Of a stretch of DNA of 64,000 bases, positions 17,501 to 26,199 are shown piece by piece. The stretch lies in assembly GCA_039960995.1 (NCBI GenBank), contig JBDVKF010000085.1, forward strand, positions 1 through 64,000, in the 5' to 3' direction. This DNA is from JABSSA01 sp039960995. GTDB taxonomy: Bacteria; Pseudomonadota; Alphaproteobacteria; Rhodobacterales; Rhodobacteraceae. Position 1 is the stretch's first letter. Each line of letters opens with the position of its first letter. A program made the translations under genes and the position numbers. The notes beneath the pieces were generated by a model that had not been told where the DNA came from, did no database searches, and saw nothing but the letters and a program-made list of their open reading frames with translations.

Positions 17501-17812
17501 GCCACCGATCACAGCGCCGGCTTGCGCATATTGTCCGGGGGCAAGGGGGCCAGCAAGGATTTCGACCAAATCACCGCGCAGGGTTGCGCCGTCTGGTGCT
17601 TGAAGATCTGCAAGAGGGGACGCGTGAAAATAATCGACGATGCGGATGTCTGCTGCGTCGGCATTTTGCAAAATCAGATCACGCCCGACACGTGTAAATT
17701 CGGCATTAAACAGAAGAGAGGCTGATTCAATTACAATTGCATCAGACCCTGAAGCGAACATGATCAGTTCGCCCGATCCGGCGTTAATGTTTCCACTTTC
17801 AGAAATCGACAT
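14525..17812 (-). CDS. Large type I-secreted protein: FecR-like domain, cadherin-like repeats, degenerate RTX
   Basis: 1095 residues when started at MSISESGNINAG; a 15-residue upstream extension is possible. There is no Sec signal peptide. A FecR-like domain covers about 107-220 (GQVEALDGQATVQRSDG, then VDGTVFTLAADSRMVI, then TPAATMGIRGT). An Asp-rich linker (about 330-400) leads to at least four cadherin/VCBS-type repeats (about 400-790; for example FSYEPAPDFNGTDTFAYTV and WSYTPDPNFNGTDTFTIQV). Near 900-950 there are weak calcium-binding RTX repeats (GTDLIFGFAGDDTLSSDGG), and the C-terminus is hydrophobic/acidic as in type I secretion signals. Adhesin-like architecture. The complete secretion apparatus is encoded nearby at 20317-25222. 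Probably cell-surface or released. Confidence 0.85.
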   Translation of the reverse strand: MSISESGNINAGSGELIMFASGSDAIVIESASLLFNAEFTRVGRDLILQNADAADIRIVDYFHASPLADLQAPDGATLRGDLVEILAGPLAPGQYAQAGAVIGGVPIGQVEALDGQATVQRSDGVTETLQDATKIFQNDVVQTDADSKLSITFVDGTVFTLAADSRMVINELIYAPDAQDNGATFNLIQGGFVFIAGKVAATGGMDINTPAATMGIRGTTVLADIQSKDGVSTAEISLTRDPDGSVGKVALFHLDGDLITTITSTTTKWIVSTEEGETREVERTEADDQADNVLIAEAVAAYQAALQRFSLDGKFIELNSSERQLSDTRSGDALGDDDTNIDLDNQDREELPELAPLPPTSIEPPRQDRFDEGNNNQDIPDTDDSDGIDVTLTTQEDADGSELTGQLPSTQSGGVFAIASLPVNGTVVLGPDGSFSYEPAPDFNGTDTFAYTVSGPDGIEIGSVTINVTPVNDAPTIEDVSVQGVENTIILGTAIGNDVDGDPLTYNLDQGAAFGTVVVTSDGAWSYTPDPNFNGTDTFTIQVSDPDEASSIQTVTVIVQDQNDPPVITSPASEVEGAVTENSNVSANGQLAATDPDSESTPVWSGGGSGQFGTFAITALGEWTYVLDERAEALQEGQTITETFVATVTDDEGASQDQSITIDVTGTNDLPTVGDITLTTTTGTALTGTFIAQDLDANDSLTFTANALSANGGTVTVSGDTFLYTPATDFFGRDVFEFVVTDEFGGFTSGAADILVVSDRLTDFGDQTIEFQVSTTSEDSAIGAVISTVSQSESGGEENAIQIFELSVELTADGESFGTIAFLTNNILNEDGSTAILNLADISGIENLLGSENQVSATAAYSLDGETIELELFASEAISKQESAQTEAGSDQSDLIFGSDQADNLGGSAGTDLIFGFAGDDTLSSDGGLDHLYAGADNDLINLSNVQSVAAGQITEIDGGTGRDRLAFSDGGDINDALDLIDLSGIEALDIENGAANTLELSLSDVLAFSDEADTDLETLLNDALPESASVYGDASDQLNLLNDATGQFVDTETSVTDANGTTLTVYQFVGGGDVLATLAIDSDVTVTTNAQPAA

Positions 17813-18093
17813 CAGGAACGACCTTGAACAAACAACAATTAATCCCAAACCAGTCACAACGTTCTAACAGCACCCGCAGCAGTATGCAGTGATCAACGTC
17901 ACTTTGAGCAAGATTTCGGCGAAATTCAGGAACAATCCCGCCAAAATGCGCCGTTTGTCGGGATTCAATGAGTATATCTGGACCAAAAATCGCTACTTTG
18001 CACGCGAATCGGTAGCGAGTGTTTCTCTTTTTGCGATGTCGCTTTGGATTGATTTCTTGCAGTTTTTCTTGAAGGCGTCTTTATCTACCACTC
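17813..18093. promoter_or_regulatory. Divergent promoter region between secreted protein and cyclase
   Basis: A 281-bp AT-rich stretch lying between the starts of the minus-strand secreted-protein gene and the plus-strand cyclase gene. Promoters for both must lie here because the genes diverge, but I cannot single out -35/-10 elements with confidence. The arrangement allows joint regulation of ligand-like protein and sensor. Confidence 0.4.
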
Positions 18094-20316
18094 ATGGTGA
18101 AGTGGATTTACGTTCGGATTGGGTTGGTACGGCTTGTTGCGTTGGCGCTTGTCGTGTTTGCATTGACGGTTCGGGTTAATGACCCGGTACCGGTTCAGAT
18201 CGTCCGTAACCTGACCTTTGATTTTTTCCAACAGATTAAGCCGCGTGAACCGCAGGCTTTTCCGGTTGCGATTATCGATGTTGATGACCCCAGCATTACC
18301 GAAATCGGGCAATGGCCGTGGCCACGGACCAGGTTTGCTGACTTGGTGGATAAATCCATGCAGGCCGGCGCAGTTGCGGTTGCCTTTGATATCGTTTTCG
18401 CGGAACGAGATCGTTTGTCACCTGAACAAATTGCAAAGGACAATTGGGGATTGAACAGTGATGTGCGTGATACGTTGCGTGCCTTGCCAAGCAATGATGC
18501 CATGTTGGCAAAGGCATTCGGCCGTGGACGTGTTGTGGTTGGTCAAACCAGTATTCGAAGTGCAAATGGTTCGTCAGACGATGCTGCCGACGTTAAACAG
18601 GTGCCACACGCCATTCTCGGACCTGATCCGGCGCCGTTTATTCTGAAATTCCCGGATCTGGTCGAGAACCTTCCAGATCTCGAAGCGTCTGCCACCGGAC
18701 GCGGGGTGTTTAGCGTGCGACCTGACCCAGACGGTGTCTACCGGCGTGTACCTATTGTGATGAGTGTTGGAGGGCAATTGCGCTTGGGATTGGCGCCCGA
18801 ATTGCTGCGGGTCGCGACAGGCGGGCAACCCTTTGCGGTGCGCACCAATCAAGCAGGCGTGGACGGAGTCGTTGTGGCAGGGCAGTTGGTTCAAACGGCC
18901 GGGGATGGTTCGGTCAGGCCCTATCTGACCCCACCCAATAAAGCGCGGTTCGTGTCTGCTGCGGACCTGTTGTACGATCGTATGCCGCAAGGGCGCTTGA
19001 ATGGTCATTTGGTTCTGGTTGGCACGTCGGCCATCGGTCTTGAAGACTATCGGGCGACGCCATTGGGGTTGCAAATGCCGGGTGTGGAAATACATGCGCA
19101 GCTGCTTGAAAACATAATGTCAGATACGTTGCTGAAACGTCCGAATTTTGCCATCGCAACCGAGCTTGTTGCGGCGTTTGTGATCTGTCTTCTTCTTATC
19201 ATCCTAACGCCGATCATGAATGCGAAATTTCTGATCGGGGTGACGCTATTGTTCCTGACAACGCTGGGTGTCGGGTCGTTTGTCTTATTCGAACACTTCC
19301 TTGTTTTGGTTGACCCAAGTTTCACAATCGTCTGTGGATTGGCGACAATCATGTTCATGTCCGCGGCCAATTATTTACGCGAAGAACAAAGGCGCCGCCA
19401 AATGCGGACTGCGTTTGGCCAGTATGTGTCCAAAGACCTCGTGAACGCGCTTTCGAATAATTCTGCCAACTTGCGGCTAGGCGGGGAAACGCGCGAGCTC
19501 ACGTTGCTGTTCAGTGATGTCAGAGGATTTACAGCAATTGCCGAAGGATATCGTGAGAACCCAGAAGGCTTGACGACGCTGATGAACAGATTTCTTAATC
19601 TGTTGTCCAATGCCATTCATGAACAGGGGGGGACGATCGACAAATTCATGGGTGATGCTGTGATGGCCTTTTGGAATGCGCCGATGGATCACAACAGTCA
19701 TCAAACCGCAGCCTGCGCTGCTGCTTTGCGGATGAAGCGCGATGTCGCGGAGTTAAATTTGGCACGGGCCGCAGAAGCCGAGGCAGAGGGGGGGGCGCAT
19801 TTGCCGATTAACATTGGGATTGGCGTCAATACCGGAACCTGTCTTGTTGGCAATATGGGCTCCGATATGCGGTTTGATTATACGGCTATGGGCGATCCGG
19901 TTAACTTGGCATCCCGACTTGAGGGGCAAGCGCGATTTTACGGCACATCCATCATTGTTGGAAACGCCACGCGTCTTTCTGCAGAGGCAGAATTTGCTTT
20001 GCTTGAATTGGACATGATCCGGGTAAAAGGAAAAATCCAACCAGAACGCATATTTGCATTGCTTGGCGGAGCGCAGATGCGGGCGGGCAGTGCGTTTGCT
20101 AAAGTTGTTAAGATCAACGAAGACATGCACTCGGCCTATCGGTCTCAAGATTGGGATGCTGCTGAAACGGCTTTGGATCAGCTTGAACCTTTGGCAACGT
20201 TCCTTGATCCTTTGTTGTCAGCGCATTTTGAACGTTTTCGCGAACGGATTCATGACCTTCGCAGGAACGGGCCACTCGAAGATTGGGACGGTGTTTTTGA
20301 TGCAACCAGCAAGTAG
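18094..20316 (+). CDS. CHASE2-domain adenylate/guanylate cyclase (class III)
   Basis: 740 residues. The N-terminal membrane helix (about 10-27) is followed by an extracytoplasmic CHASE2 sensor (about 30-345; VAIIDVDDPSITEIGQWPWPR and GHLVLVGTSAIGLEDYRATP are typical), then three membrane helices (about 350-425) and a cytoplasmic class III cyclase domain. Metal-binding Asp475 (FSDVRGFT) and Asp521, Lys517 (IDKFMGD), Asp595 (FDYTAMGD), Asn604 and Arg608 (VNLASRLE) are all present, so the enzyme should be active; Lys plus Asp at the base-recognition positions favours ATP over GTP. A helical tail of about 60 residues follows. It should convert a periplasmic cue into cAMP. Divergent from the FecR-type secreted protein and end-to-end with the type I secretion operon. 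Confidence 0.92.
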   Translation: MVKWIYVRIGLVRLVALALVVFALTVRVNDPVPVQIVRNLTFDFFQQIKPREPQAFPVAIIDVDDPSITEIGQWPWPRTRFADLVDKSMQAGAVAVAFDIVFAERDRLSPEQIAKDNWGLNSDVRDTLRALPSNDAMLAKAFGRGRVVVGQTSIRSANGSSDDAADVKQVPHAILGPDPAPFILKFPDLVENLPDLEASATGRGVFSVRPDPDGVYRRVPIVMSVGGQLRLGLAPELLRVATGGQPFAVRTNQAGVDGVVVAGQLVQTAGDGSVRPYLTPPNKARFVSAADLLYDRMPQGRLNGHLVLVGTSAIGLEDYRATPLGLQMPGVEIHAQLLENIMSDTLLKRPNFAIATELVAAFVICLLLIILTPIMNAKFLIGVTLLFLTTLGVGSFVLFEHFLVLVDPSFTIVCGLATIMFMSAANYLREEQRRRQMRTAFGQYVSKDLVNALSNNSANLRLGGETRELTLLFSDVRGFTAIAEGYRENPEGLTTLMNRFLNLLSNAIHEQGGTIDKFMGDAVMAFWNAPMDHNSHQTAACAAALRMKRDVAELNLARAAEAEAEGGAHLPINIGIGVNTGTCLVGNMGSDMRFDYTAMGDPVNLASRLEGQARFYGTSIIVGNATRLSAEAEFALLELDMIRVKGKIQPERIFALLGGAQMRAGSAFAKVVKINEDMHSAYRSQDWDAAETALDQLEPLATFLDPLLSAHFERFRERIHDLRRNGPLEDWDGVFDATSK

Positions 20317-21639
20317 TCAGCTTTCGCGCAATGCCTCGGCTCTGGCACGCAGCAAGGGCTGCAACAAATAGCTGAGGACGGATCTTTTCCCGGTTTGAAT
20401 ATCTACTGTGGCCGTCATGCCGGGCTTGATCGGCAAACTTTGCGCGCCTTGCCCTAGATCAGTGCGGTCTGTGCGGACTGTAATTTTAAAATACTCCCGC
20501 CCGTCTTCTTTGGCGATGGTGTTGGCACCAATTCTGGTTACTTCGCCTTCCAGCGCCCCGTAGACCAGATAATCATAGGCGGTTATTTTCACGGAGACCC
20601 GTTCGCCCGGTTTGATAAACGCCACATCGGCTGGCAAAATGTCGACTTCGATGTGCAACCCGTCTTCTGCGGGTACGATTTCAAACAAAGGGGCACCGGG
20701 TTCGACAACAGCCCCCAAGGTCGAGACATTGATTGCATTTATCGTACCGTGGACTGGTGCGGTCAGTTGGCGGCGTGTCACGCGATCTTGGACGGCGCGC
20801 AATCCTTCCTGAACGACGGCCAATTCGACCCGCAGCCGTGTTAGACGCTGTCGTGCAGTCAGAATGTATCCAGATTTGGCCACAGCGATTTCGCCTTCGG
20901 CTTCTTCGATTGCGGCGATGAGGGATGCCTCTTGTGCCGTGCTAACGGCCAGATCCCCATCCAGTTCCGCCAATCGGGATTGTAACCTGAGTAATTCAAC
21001 GCGCGGAACCGCACCGCGTTCAACAAGGCCAGCGGTTAGGTCGGCTTCTTCTGACAAGGGGGCACGAATTTCGGCCAGTTTTGTTCGATTGGCTCGCAAT
21101 TCATCCAAAGCCGCCCGCCTTTGGGACGCTTTTTGCTCTAGGACAATCAATTCATTATCAAGCTGTTCGAACCGGGCATCCAACACGTCCAATTCTGCAA
21201 GAACGGCTTGTCCTGCGCGCTGTACCAAAGCGTCTGGAAATGTAGGAGAACGGTTCAAAGACACTTCGGCCAGCAAGCGGACTTCCTCTGCCAACAAAGC
21301 TGCTTCGCGTTCTAAAAACTCGCCGCGTTCAGCCGCGACGCTGGTGTCGTCGATCTGCATCAAAGCTTGTCCCGCTTCGACGATATCGCCTTCGGCCACA
21401 TCGATGCTGCTGACGATCCCCGGTTCCAAGACTTGCACAATTTGGACCTGCCGCGCAGGGACAACACGGCCAGCACCGCGTGTGACTTCTTCGATCTCTG
21501 ATGTCCAAGCCCATACCAAAAAGGCGGCAATGCCAAGCACGATAAGCAGCAACAAGGCCCATGATCGACCGGGGCGACCACGCAAGCGCGCGCGGGTTGG
21601 ATCGTTCAGGAATTCTTCTTCGACGTTGATCCCAAACAT
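20317..21639 (-). CDS. Type I secretion periplasmic adaptor (HlyD/LapC family)
   Basis: 440 residues. One membrane helix (WALLLLIVLGIAAFLVWAW, about 27-45) is followed by a lipoyl-like half (GRVVPARQVQIVQVLEPGIVSSIDV), a long coiled-coil hairpin (about 105-290), the second lipoyl half (LTAPVHGTINAINVSTLGAVVEPGAPL) and the beta-barrel region ending GMTATVDIQTGKRSVLSYLL, the typical HlyD C-terminus. It links the inner-membrane ABC transporter to the outer-membrane channel. It lies 3 nt after the transporter gene, in the same operon. Its stop abuts the cyclase stop. Confidence 0.93.
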   Translation of the reverse strand: MFGINVEEEFLNDPTRARLRGRPGRSWALLLLIVLGIAAFLVWAWTSEIEEVTRGAGRVVPARQVQIVQVLEPGIVSSIDVAEGDIVEAGQALMQIDDTSVAAERGEFLEREAALLAEEVRLLAEVSLNRSPTFPDALVQRAGQAVLAELDVLDARFEQLDNELIVLEQKASQRRAALDELRANRTKLAEIRAPLSEEADLTAGLVERGAVPRVELLRLQSRLAELDGDLAVSTAQEASLIAAIEEAEGEIAVAKSGYILTARQRLTRLRVELAVVQEGLRAVQDRVTRRQLTAPVHGTINAINVSTLGAVVEPGAPLFEIVPAEDGLHIEVDILPADVAFIKPGERVSVKITAYDYLVYGALEGEVTRIGANTIAKEDGREYFKITVRTDRTDLGQGAQSLPIKPGMTATVDIQTGKRSVLSYLLQPLLRARAEALRES

Positions 21640-21642
21640 GAT

Positions 21643-23841
21643 CTATTGCCCTCGCAACTGAACGGATTGCGCATCGCGCAGGGTGTTCATGACCTGATCG
21701 CGAGGCCCATCCAGCACTTTTCGGCCTTGATCCAACACAATGAAACGATCCGCTATCTTGGCCAAAGACGTGCGATGCGTGCAAAACAGCAAGGTCGTCT
21801 TGCCACCAGCCAATTCGCGCAACCGTGCGATCACAGCGGTTTCCATGTGTTGATCCATGGCGTTGGTGGGTTCATCCAGAAACAAGACATTTGGTTTGCG
21901 CAACAGCAGCCGGGCAAGTGCGACGCCTTGGCGTTGCCCCCCGGATAAGCGGTTGCCTTTTTCGCCCAGGAACACGTTCAGCCCATCGGGATTGGCGGCG
22001 ACGAAATCATCCATGCCAGCTTGATACAAGGCCTGGCGAATGGCTTCATCACTGGCCTGAGGGGCACCCAACACCATGTTTTCGCGCAAGGTTCCTGTGA
22101 ACAACTCGCTTTCTTGAGTGAGGTATCCGATACCGTCGCGCAAAGCGGCGGGGTCATATTGGGAAATCCCGTGTCCATCGACCAGAATGTTTCCGTCTTC
22201 AGCCGAAATCAAGCCGTTCATCAGCTTGCCTGTCGTTGTCTTGCCTGACCCTACGCGTCCAAGCAGCGCGACAACTTCGCCCGGTTCGATGTCAAATGAC
22301 ACGTCCTGTAGGGCAGGGTGTTCCGCCTTGGGATAGCGGAAGGTGACATTTTTGAATGCCAACTTGCCGTGCTGGACTTCCAGATTGCTTTCGATCGCGC
22401 CGGGACGTTCGCGGGGCAGCGCCATCAAGTCATTCAAAGCGCGCATGGATTGGCGCGCGTAATGGGCGCGAAAGATCGTCTGAGCGACAGCCGCCAATGG
22501 GGCAAGGACCCGTCCAGCCAAAATATTCGCGGCGATCAGTGCACCGACCGAAATGGTGTTTTCAGACACCAGAAATACACCCCACACGATGATCCCGACG
22601 CTGACACCTTGTTGCACCAACTGGGTTCCGTTGGTTGCCAGCCCAGACCAGAACCGCGTGCGTCCACCAATTTGCGACGAAGCTGCAATGGCGTTTTCCC
22701 ATTCTCGCTGCATCACGGGTTCGCCGTTCAAGCTTTTGATCGCTTCGACCCCGAGCAGGCTTTCGACCAGAACGACATGGCGTTTGGTGGCCAAGGTTTG
22801 TGCCTGTTGCGCGCTGTGCCGTAAGGGGGCTTGGGCGACGATTGCAAGGATCAGCACAACAGGAATCGCAATCAGGGGAACGTAGGCCAATGGACCAACC
22901 ACAAAGAACAACGCAGCGACAAATACGCCAATGAACAGCAAATCGATCACCGCAATAAAGCTGGCCGAGCCAAAGAAATCGCGCACGGAGTCAAATTCGC
23001 GCACCGCATTCGCCATGCCTGCCGCACCTCCGGGACGCGACAGCAAACGTGCATTTAAGGTTTGATCAAACAGCGTCGCGGCGGCTTTTAGTTCGACCCG
23101 TCGGCCAATCCGTTCAAGCACACCCAAACGCAAAGTGCGCAAAGCCAGATCCAACAGTAGGGCAATCCCGACGCCGATGGCCAATGTCCAAAGCGTCACA
23201 AAGGCCACGTTGGGTATGACGCGGTCGTACACATTCATGACAAAAATCGGCAGGGCCAAGCTTAGGACATTCATGCAAAACGCAGCCACGATGATTTGCG
23301 CCCATGACGGCCAGCTTTCGCGCACAGGCCCCCAAAACCAATTCCGCGGGGTTGCAGGTTTTGTTGATTGCAAAGTGCCCGAAGGACCGTTTTGACGTAT
23401 GCTAGCCTTGGAAACCAATAAGACATCAGGCCCGAATGTTCGACGCGCATCTCGACGTCGCAATTCAGTTTCCATTGGCCCTTTGTCTGGTTCAATGATC
23501 GTCAAATGTTTGCCGCGTGGTGCGATGCTGATCAAAATGACGGGAGTCGCATCCTTGCGAAAGATCACGCAGGGCAGAGCGCCGGGATCGATTTTGTCCG
23601 GATGGCCTTGGACAAGTTTTGATTTCAGACCAATCGTTTCAAGTGCACGGGACACACCTTGGGGTGTCGATAGGTTGGTATCACTTGGAATGGCGCTGCG
23701 CAGCGCGGCCTTGGTAAAGGGGCGGCCATGTTTTTTGGCAAGCCATGCGATCAGATCAAGATCAGGGTCATCGGTTGTCTGTCCGGCACTTTGCGGTGCC
23801 CGGACCGGATTCACCGAGATGTCGTGGGCATCTGTTTCCAT
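21643..23841 (-). CDS. Type I secretion ABC transporter with degenerate C39 domain (LapB/HlyB type)
   Basis: 732 residues from MEDTAHD-like start METDAHDISV, which begins one base after the TolC gene stop; a longer frame to 23910 would overlap it. Domains: C39-like peptidase domain (about 25-150) without the catalytic Cys, six membrane helices (about 185-460), and an ATPase (about 490-720) with Walker A LGRVGSGKTTTGK, signature LSGGQRQGVALARLL and Walker B VLFLDEPTNAMD. Degenerate C39 domains occur in transporters of RTX proteins and large adhesins rather than of Gly-Gly leader peptides. The expected cargo is the secreted protein at 14525-17812. Confidence 0.93.
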   Translation of the reverse strand: METDAHDISVNPVRAPQSAGQTTDDPDLDLIAWLAKKHGRPFTKAALRSAIPSDTNLSTPQGVSRALETIGLKSKLVQGHPDKIDPGALPCVIFRKDATPVILISIAPRGKHLTIIEPDKGPMETELRRRDARRTFGPDVLLVSKASIRQNGPSGTLQSTKPATPRNWFWGPVRESWPSWAQIIVAAFCMNVLSLALPIFVMNVYDRVIPNVAFVTLWTLAIGVGIALLLDLALRTLRLGVLERIGRRVELKAAATLFDQTLNARLLSRPGGAAGMANAVREFDSVRDFFGSASFIAVIDLLFIGVFVAALFFVVGPLAYVPLIAIPVVLILAIVAQAPLRHSAQQAQTLATKRHVVLVESLLGVEAIKSLNGEPVMQREWENAIAASSQIGGRTRFWSGLATNGTQLVQQGVSVGIIVWGVFLVSENTISVGALIAANILAGRVLAPLAAVAQTIFRAHYARQSMRALNDLMALPRERPGAIESNLEVQHGKLAFKNVTFRYPKAEHPALQDVSFDIEPGEVVALLGRVGSGKTTTGKLMNGLISAEDGNILVDGHGISQYDPAALRDGIGYLTQESELFTGTLRENMVLGAPQASDEAIRQALYQAGMDDFVAANPDGLNVFLGEKGNRLSGGQRQGVALARLLLRKPNVLFLDEPTNAMDQHMETAVIARLRELAGGKTTLLFCTHRTSLAKIADRFIVLDQGRKVLDGPRDQVMNTLRDAQSVQLRGQ

Positions 23842-23842
23842 C

Positions 23843-25222
23843 CTACCGATCAAGCGCAGGGATTTCGGTTTTGAAAACGGATGTGGGGGATTGCAGCGCG
23901 CGATCTTCAAAATTCGGGATCAAGACGCCTTCGGCTGGGGAAACGCCAAAATGTTCCGCCAAACGGCTTTGTGTCGCCAGCAATCTATAGGCACTGAAAG
24001 ATAAACTGGCCTCGGCGCTGATTTTTTCGAATTCGACGTCAAACGATGCCCGCTCAACTTCTAGAACGTCCAAAAGAGACCGGGTGCCTGCTTCGAATTC
24101 GGAATTGAATTGCTTGACCAGATTCCGATTGATTTGAAATTGCTGGGTCAACAATTGAACACGTTCCGAGTTGGCAACGTGACCGTTCCATGTTCTTTCC
24201 GCCAACTCGCGGACTTCGCGCATGGCGACATTGCGTTCTGACGTTGCTTGGTGTTTGCGTTTGATTTCAGCACGGCTGCGCGCCTTGCGACCACCTTGAA
24301 GCAAGATCCAATTCATGCGCACGCCGACGAATGTGTCGGTTTCACCAGACCGATTGCCGTCAAGATCAGAACCGTGCCGAACGCCAGCGTTCAAGGAAAT
24401 GCGCGGTTTGCGATCTGCTTCGACGACTTGCTTTTCATATTCGGCCCGGTCGATTTCGATATTTGCAATGCGGACACGGTGGCTGTTTTCTACGGCCACG
24501 CGCAGCAAATCTTGCAACTTGCCGACCTTTACGCGAATGCCCGGCACAGACATTGCCGACGCAGGTGGATGACCGACGATCCTTTTGTACCGCGCTTCGG
24601 CATCTTTCATGCTGCGGCGCATCTCAATCAAAACCAGTTGCGATGCCCGCACACGGTCTTGGATTTGCAAACGATCCGAAACCGGTAATCTACCGCTTTC
24701 CACCAGATCGTTCACTTTTCGGCTAATGGCTTGATGATTGCGCAAGTTCCGAGCGGCGGCATCCAAAAGGCGGCGGTGCCGATACGTGTCGATATACACT
24801 TCGGTCGCATTCAGAGCGAGCGTTTCTGATGCATCCAACAGGCGGAAAATGCTGCCGTCAACGCGTGCGGCGTTTGAATAGACGAGGTTGGCGCGCCGTG
24901 CTCCGTCAAACAGAACCAACTCAGCCTCTAGCCCGATCTCGCGCGCAAACAATGTGTCACCCGAATCTGCCGCCGATAAAGATGATGGATCATCCAGGCG
25001 CTGCGCCCCAGCGCGCCCAAACAATGTCACCGTCGGCTGAAATTCCGATTGCAGTTTAAGCAGGTCATAGGCATTTGCGCGGGCTTCAGACGTTGCCGCC
25101 AGAACACTGGGGTTGCTGGTTAGCGCATTGCGCACCGCGTCCTTCAAGGATTCTGCAGTTGCAAATTGCGCCCCTGCAAGGAGGCTACTCAGGCTAAAGA
25201 GAAGAATAAAACGCGAAGTCAA
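23843..25222 (-). CDS. TolC-family outer-membrane channel of the type I system
   Basis: 459 residues from a TTG start at 25222, chosen because GGAGG lies 7 nt before it and it gives a clean signal peptide (TSRFILLFSLSSLLAGAQFATA). An ATG at 25267 in frame adds 15 residues before the hydrophobic core. The body has the two-fold TolC repeat of long helices (about 25-230 and 235-440), including LKDAVRNALTSNPSVLAA and FEAGTRSLLDVLEVERASFD near the second repeat. It forms the outer-membrane exit duct and heads the tolC-ABC-hlyD operon. Confidence 0.9.
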   Translation of the reverse strand: MTSRFILLFSLSSLLAGAQFATAESLKDAVRNALTSNPSVLAATSEARANAYDLLKLQSEFQPTVTLFGRAGAQRLDDPSSLSAADSGDTLFAREIGLEAELVLFDGARRANLVYSNAARVDGSIFRLLDASETLALNATEVYIDTYRHRRLLDAAARNLRNHQAISRKVNDLVESGRLPVSDRLQIQDRVRASQLVLIEMRRSMKDAEARYKRIVGHPPASAMSVPGIRVKVGKLQDLLRVAVENSHRVRIANIEIDRAEYEKQVVEADRKPRISLNAGVRHGSDLDGNRSGETDTFVGVRMNWILLQGGRKARSRAEIKRKHQATSERNVAMREVRELAERTWNGHVANSERVQLLTQQFQINRNLVKQFNSEFEAGTRSLLDVLEVERASFDVEFEKISAEASLSFSAYRLLATQSRLAEHFGVSPAEGVLIPNFEDRALQSPTSVFKTEIPALDR

Positions 25223-25520
25223 AACGCGTCCTCCAAAAACTGTGACGATCAAACGGTCATTAAGCAATGATTGAGCCTACTATCAGAGGCTTAGGCTGTA
25301 AACGATTGAATTGGGCAACCAATACACTTGAAAGTTAGAGCGAGCTTCCCGGTTGGGGGCGTATTTTGGAACATTATAGCCTTACGACCCGTCGTGATGG
25401 ACGAATTGAGCAATACTTTGAAAAGCCAATCAAGTTAGATATCAAGTGAGTTGAGAGTACCAAACCATCGGGGTCCCCGTGAGGGGAATTTTTATTACAA
25501 CCTAGTCATATTGATGAATT

Positions 25521-25595
25521 TGGAGCGGGCGAGGCGATTCGAACGCCCGACCCTAACCTTGGCAAGGTTATGCTCTACCCCTGAGCTACGCCCGC
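25521..25595 (-). tRNA. tRNA-Gly (GCC anticodon)
   Basis: On the minus strand the gene begins GCGGGCG and closes with CGCCCGC, U73 and an encoded CCA. The D arm GTAGCTCAGGGGTAGAGC, the anticodon loop around TTGCCAA and the T arm GGGCGTTCGAATCGCCT are all standard. Length 75 nt including CCA. Confidence 0.97.
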
Positions 25596-25809
25596 TTCCT
25601 TGGGTGAGGCGGAGATACAAAGCTAGCTCGTGACCTGCAAGGGGAAATCGTGTGTTTTACAAAAAAACTTTCGCAAGTTAGCTGTGAGGAGTTGGATCAC
25701 GGGAAACTTGGCGTCCAACAAACGTAAACAAAGCGTTTGATGTCCCGTTTGAAACCAATTCTGCACGGTGCAAGCAGGGCGATGTCATCTCTAGTTACTT
25801 AAGTAAGTG

Positions 25810-26199
25810 TTACTTTGGAGTCTCAGAATATTGAATTAAATCCCAACGGTTGCCAAATGGGTCGCGAAATACGGCGGCTGTTCCATAAGGCTCGTGCCGC
25901 GGGTCTTCTTCGAAATGAACACCCGAAGATTTGAGTCGTTGATGGTCTTTATCAAAATCCAAACTCTCTAGAAACAACCAGACCCGGCCACCACCCTGAG
26001 CGCCGATCGCCTGTTTTTGTTTTTCGTTGTCGACGCGGGCCAGAATGAAGGATGCACCGCCACCTTGGGGAGAGAGTTTGACCCAGCGTTTGCGCCCTTG
26101 ATCGATGTCTTCGATTACCTCGAACCCCATGACATCTCTGTAATAGGCAAGCCCCGTTTCATAATCGGGGACGATAAGTGAAAGCGCTGACAGTCTCAT
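25810..26199 (-). CDS. VOC-family (glyoxalase/bleomycin-resistance fold) protein
   Basis: 129 residues with paired beta-alpha-beta-beta-beta units: LSLIVPDYETGLAYYRDVMGFEVIED in the first half, then VWLFLESLDFDKDHQRLKSSGVHFEEDPRHEPYGTAAVFRDPFGNRWDLIQ in the second. The DPFGNRWDL ending is common to ring-cleaving dioxygenase and glyoxalase-like members that bind a metal. The substrate is unknown. Monocistronic on the minus strand. Confidence 0.85.
   Translation of the reverse strand: MRLSALSLIVPDYETGLAYYRDVMGFEVIEDIDQGRKRWVKLSPQGGGASFILARVDNEKQKQAIGAQGGGRVWLFLESLDFDKDHQRLKSSGVHFEEDPRHEPYGTAAVFRDPFGNRWDLIQYSETPK

Noticed and set aside
16946..17725. 259-codon plus-strand frame within the large secreted-protein gene
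   Set aside because: Antisense shadow of the FecR-domain coding region; its translation has no recognisable features.
25474..25496. Short hairpin TCCCC-gtga-GGGGA followed by a T-rich stretch
   Set aside because: It points in the plus direction, where no upstream gene ends, and has only five base pairs. It does not fit as a terminator for the minus-strand tRNA-Gly.
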